Below, piece after piece: positions 63,001-64,000 of a stretch of DNA of 64,000 bases (within the stretch, counting starts at the first letter, position 1; each line of letters starts with the position of its first letter). The notes under the pieces were generated by a model that saw only the letters and a program-made list of their open reading frames with translations, was not told the origin of the DNA and searched no databases. Source of the stretch: an uncultured Clostridia bacterium (GTDB lineage Bacteria; Bacillota; Clostridia; TANB77; CAG-508); NCBI GenBank assembly GCA_934129895.1, contig CAKOWY010000006.1, positions 1-64,000 of the forward strand. Reading direction: 5' to 3'. Made by a program: the position numbers and the translations under genes.

Positions 63001-64000
63001 TGCCTGATAATAAAAATTATAATGTTGTATTTGGCTATGGATATGCTAAGTTTATTCATAGTAGTGATGAATTAATACAAGAATTAGAGATATTTGTTCC
63101 AAATGACGAATCAATAAAAATTAGTGTATTGACTTTAAAGAATAATACTCCAAAAAGGCGTAAAATAAAATTATATTATTATGTAAAAACAGTTTTAGGA
63201 GAAGATGAGATAAAATCAAGTGAAAATATAAAATTAAAATATGAAAAAAATTCGAATATGGTTATAGCAGAAAAAGTCTATAATACTGATGAAACTAATT
63301 GTATTGCTTATGTCTCAAGTAGTGAAAAAATAAAATCTTATACTGGAGATAAATTGAAGTTTTTCGGTGATGGAGGAATTGAAAATCCTGATGGTTTACG
63401 ATATTTAAAATTGGATGATGATAATGGTATCGGAAAACAAACATGTATTGTTATAGAAGTAGAAGTTCAGATAGAAAGTTTTGCTGAAAAGAAAATATCA
63501 CTTATGCTAGGAGCAGAAGAAAATGAAGATAAAGATATTGCAAGAGATATAGCGTATAAATATTCAAATGTGCAAAATTGTAGTATGGAATTTGTAAAAG
63601 TAAAAAATAAATGGAACAATATATTGGGAAAAGTACAGGTAAATACACCTTGTGAATCTCTTAATATAATGCTAAATGGATGGATTATGTATCAAACTAT
63701 TTCAAGTAGATTGCTAGGAAGAACAGGTTTTTATCAATCTGGAGGAGCATTTGGATTTAGAGATCAACTACAAGATACATTTGCAATAAAATTCTTAGAT
63801 TCGCAAATTTTGTATAATCAAATTATAAAAAATAGTGAGCATCAATTTATAGAAGGAGATGTTGAGCATTGGTGGCATGATGAAAATAATAGAGGAATAC
63901 GCACAAAATTTTCTGATGATTTATTGTGGCTTCCTTATGCTGTAAAAAAATATATTGATTTTACAGGAAATTATGATATTTTAAATGTAAAAACAAGATA
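57075..64000 (+). CDS. Cyclic beta-1,2-glucan synthase / NdvB-type giant enzyme, 3' partial
   Basis: An open frame of at least 2308 codons that runs off the right edge. GTG 57075 is the start: AAGGAG lies at 57059-57064. The order matches NdvB. The N-terminal domain (IHPAGEWILDNFYIIEESVKQ) is followed by two or more membrane segments near nt 58250-58390, and a GT84 glycosyltransferase (about nt 58440-59400) with VITLDSDTELP, GYALIQPHIGI, and RLSRWIRGDWQ. More membrane segments sit near nt 59440-59920. A glycoamylase-like (GH189-type) domain (about nt 60080-61180; RTSSTNIGLSLLA, NGHLYNWYNIKTKEPLFPRYVSTVDSGNL, MAHHQALILLS) follows, and then GH94 phosphorylase-like parts with HWWHDENNRGIRTKFSDDLLWLPYAV at nt 63869-63946. 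Function: synthesis or processing of cyclic or linear 1,2-glucan at the membrane. The C terminus is not seen. Confidence 0.93.
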   Translation, partial: MRKYESLKLEGALLDEEQLEKHLEKIGVQYVLTRKSEKETYPIPQLMQNYYKIKLVYNMLNKHINLGINIHPAGEWILDNFYIIEESVKQIEKEMTLKKYVNFVGIQNGKYAGFARIYILAAEIVAYSDNKITRENLEKYLQAYQTKKTLNMEEIWNIGTFLQIAIIQNVADICQKIYNSQIQKYKVKSIIERLVEKKNKDELKYNEISGQKLKNNEFIDMKYSFIEYMSYVLKKYGRKANGYLNVLENEVEKTGITIQEAIKKEHFDIAICKISMANCITSIKKIQRINFLEIFEKINKVEEILNRDPSKVYEYMDIKTKEYYRECIKKVAQKAKVSEIYVAKKILELCSGTKASEQEKHIGYYLIDEGKKELYQKLDIKNNEISVNSKVRIYILGVTIITVLLSFFISKIVVKNNMPKIIITILLLLIPTSEFVLKSIQYLLGKIVKPKILPKMEFFNGIDSENATFVIIPTIIKSKEKVKELFRKLEVFYLANKSENIYFALLGDCSESDKKEENFDKDVMSEGLEQVKRLNLKYNTKQKFPIFHFIYREREFNNSEGKYLGWERKRGMITLFNEYILKHQKNKFRINTINQENLPKIKYVITLDSDTELPLNTAYELIGSMAHILNKPKIDENKNIVKSGYALIQPHIGINLEDSNRNMFTKIFAGAGGIDNYTNAISDLYQDNFGEGIFTGKGIYDVEIFSKVLKNEIPENTVLSHDLLEGSYLRCGLASNIMLMDGYPSKYLSYMNRLSRWIRGDWQIASWIKSKLNILSKYKILDNLRRSLLEISVIILIIWSLLFLDSYKVPITLSLGVLIYPYLLDVISRAFSIREGERKQRTFNPQIDGFRGSLYRAILTLGCVPYKAYISCISIIKAIYRKNVSHKNLLEWMTSEEAEKQSKTDIKTYVKTMFINIITGVVTIIFSMYLKNVLLTIVGILWIITPYIMYKISKIEEKNSIKLSEKDKNYLIEIAKKTWKYFKDYIIPENNYLVPDNYQQDRKEKIVERTSSTNIGLSLLAVISSYDMKFETLSNTINLLDNIIDVIYELPKWNGHLYNWYNIKTKEPLFPRYVSTVDSGNLVGYMYTTKSFLEEKNPQDKAISKLNEMIENTNFKILYSEEQRLFSIGFNIEENKLTDSYYDLLASEARQASLIAIAKKDVSPKHWNNLSRTLTVLKQYKGLISWSGTAFEYLMPNINIKRYKGSLLDESSKFLIMNQIEYSKKLGIPWGMSEAAFNLKDLHSNYQYKAFGIPWLGLKRGLEDEMVVSSYGCLLALSDEPLMVINNMRKLEKQGMMDKYGFYESIDYTPERLSTGKKFEPVRTYMAHHQALILLSINNFFNEQVLQQRFMENPEIEAVSILLQERMPERFIVTKEGKKKTEKIKYKDYENYSVREYLKVDNRVIRGNTIGNEKYTVSINQKGEGFSKFGDNYINRFKLTNDYKQGIFLCIKDVSSNKIRYVTEDKECEKFIIDFMPDKSEFERTEKDLRTKLSIIVDANEPVEIRRLEIENNSNTEKILEVTGYFEPVLSKKEQDYSHQAFNNLFLTYEYDESEDEIITKRKKRDENQNELYLISKMQTNLEKIGDTEYEINKEKFIGRNNLEIPMAIKNSSTLDRKIGLTTEGIIALKNVIKIEPHYKGYIDLILSVEYSKEQAKLNIEKYKVNENIAREFEIVKAKNDAELRYLEIKGRYIDIYQTIASYFLFYNPLRKKTILYDERYMQSDLWKYGISGDLPIITVTIKYQNDIYVIKQVLKMYEYFRTKNLKIELVIIDEENHSYENYIRNEIEEAIISSQLAYMKNIYSGIFVLSKSEMDVKDVNLIKYISCIVIDSHLGSLESIVKDMEEEVLDSYKISEMFEMNKLLDDNSNEIDMLEVTENLKYYNEYGAFSQDGKEYWIKINKENQTPTTWSHILANQKFGTIVTEANGGYTWYKNSRLNRISSWHNSNTVNIPSEAIYIKDEENGRIWSPTAMPVPDNKNYNVVFGYGYAKFIHSSDELIQELEIFVPNDESIKISVLTLKNNTPKRRKIKLYYYVKTVLGEDEIKSSENIKLKYEKNSNMVIAEKVYNTDETNCIAYVSSSEKIKSYTGDKLKFFGDGGIENPDGLRYLKLDDDNGIGKQTCIVIEVEVQIESFAEKKISLMLGAEENEDKDIARDIAYKYSNVQNCSMEFVKVKNKWNNILGKVQVNTPCESLNIMLNGWIMYQTISSRLLGRTGFYQSGGAFGFRDQLQDTFAIKFLDSQILYNQIIKNSEHQFIEGDVEHWWHDENNRGIRTKFSDDLLWLPYAVKKYIDFTGNYDILNVKTR

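Noticed and set aside
1..64000. CRISPR array, transposase, integrase or prophage genes
   Set aside because: No regularly spaced repeats of 25-40 bases, no DDE or tyrosine/serine recombinase motif and no phage structural genes were seen.

Overview
The window is a continuous piece of a very AT-rich, mostly plus-strand bacterial chromosome. The codon use (AAA, GAA, ATA, TTA), strong AGGAGG-type ribosome sites, a SpoIIE sporulation phosphatase, half-size TauE/SafE transporters, DUF1836 and a PdaB-like deacetylase point to an anaerobic spore-forming lineage of Bacillota (Clostridia), probably an uncultured host-associated one. No phage, transposase or CRISPR array was seen. Several promoters have a TATAAT -10 box exactly 17 bases from a -35 box, which is often TTGTAA.

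Layout. 1-8.9 kb: two large wall/membrane-anchored surface proteins in tandem; the first is cut by the left edge and the second has a probable internal-thioester adhesin domain. 9-12.1 kb: acpS, a TatD nuclease, a family-4 uracil-DNA glycosylase and a glutamate-synthase-like flavoprotein. 12.3-14.8 kb: accessory genes, namely a HExxH protein, a small XRE regulator and a membrane-anchored unknown. 14.8-17.3 kb: ruvA, then a G+C-rich one-gene cassette that looks foreign, then rarA. 17.4-18.2 kb: a TauE/SafE transporter split into two half-size genes. 18.3-27.2 kb: an operon-like run of XRE regulator, topB, an unknown 595-residue gene, mfd, a TrmH-type methyltransferase and a histidine phosphatase. 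27.2-29.6 kb: a minus-strand group with a second HExxH protein, a small unknown and a broken gene that shares a tail motif with the HExxH protein. 29.9-37.5 kb: PdaB-like deacetylase, a two-OB-fold SSB, a WG-repeat protein, a membrane-anchored unknown and spoIIE. 37.5-38.6 kb: a large structured RNA followed by an OapA homologue, read as an OLE RNA locus. 38.7-51 kb: housekeeping and peptidoglycan genes, two pseudouridine synthases, an S1-domain protein, tRNA-Arg(TCT), rpe, pgi and an acyl-ACP thioesterase. 51-57 kb: asnS (minus), a cluster of perfect DnaA boxes, a TetR-FadD pair, an unknown coiled-coil protein and tsaE. 57 kb to the right edge: one giant open frame for a cyclic beta-1,2-glucan synthase (NdvB) type enzyme, cut by the window end.

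The most striking items are: (1) the OLE-type RNA with its membrane protein partner, lying behind spoIIE; (2) the G+C-rich cassette between ruvA and rarA, complete with promoter, ribosome site and terminator; (3) the two HExxH loci, one with a tail motif repeated in a neighbouring broken gene; (4) three perfect DnaA boxes with no dnaA nearby; and (5) the thioester adhesin. All calls come from reading the sequence. No database search or folding program was run.
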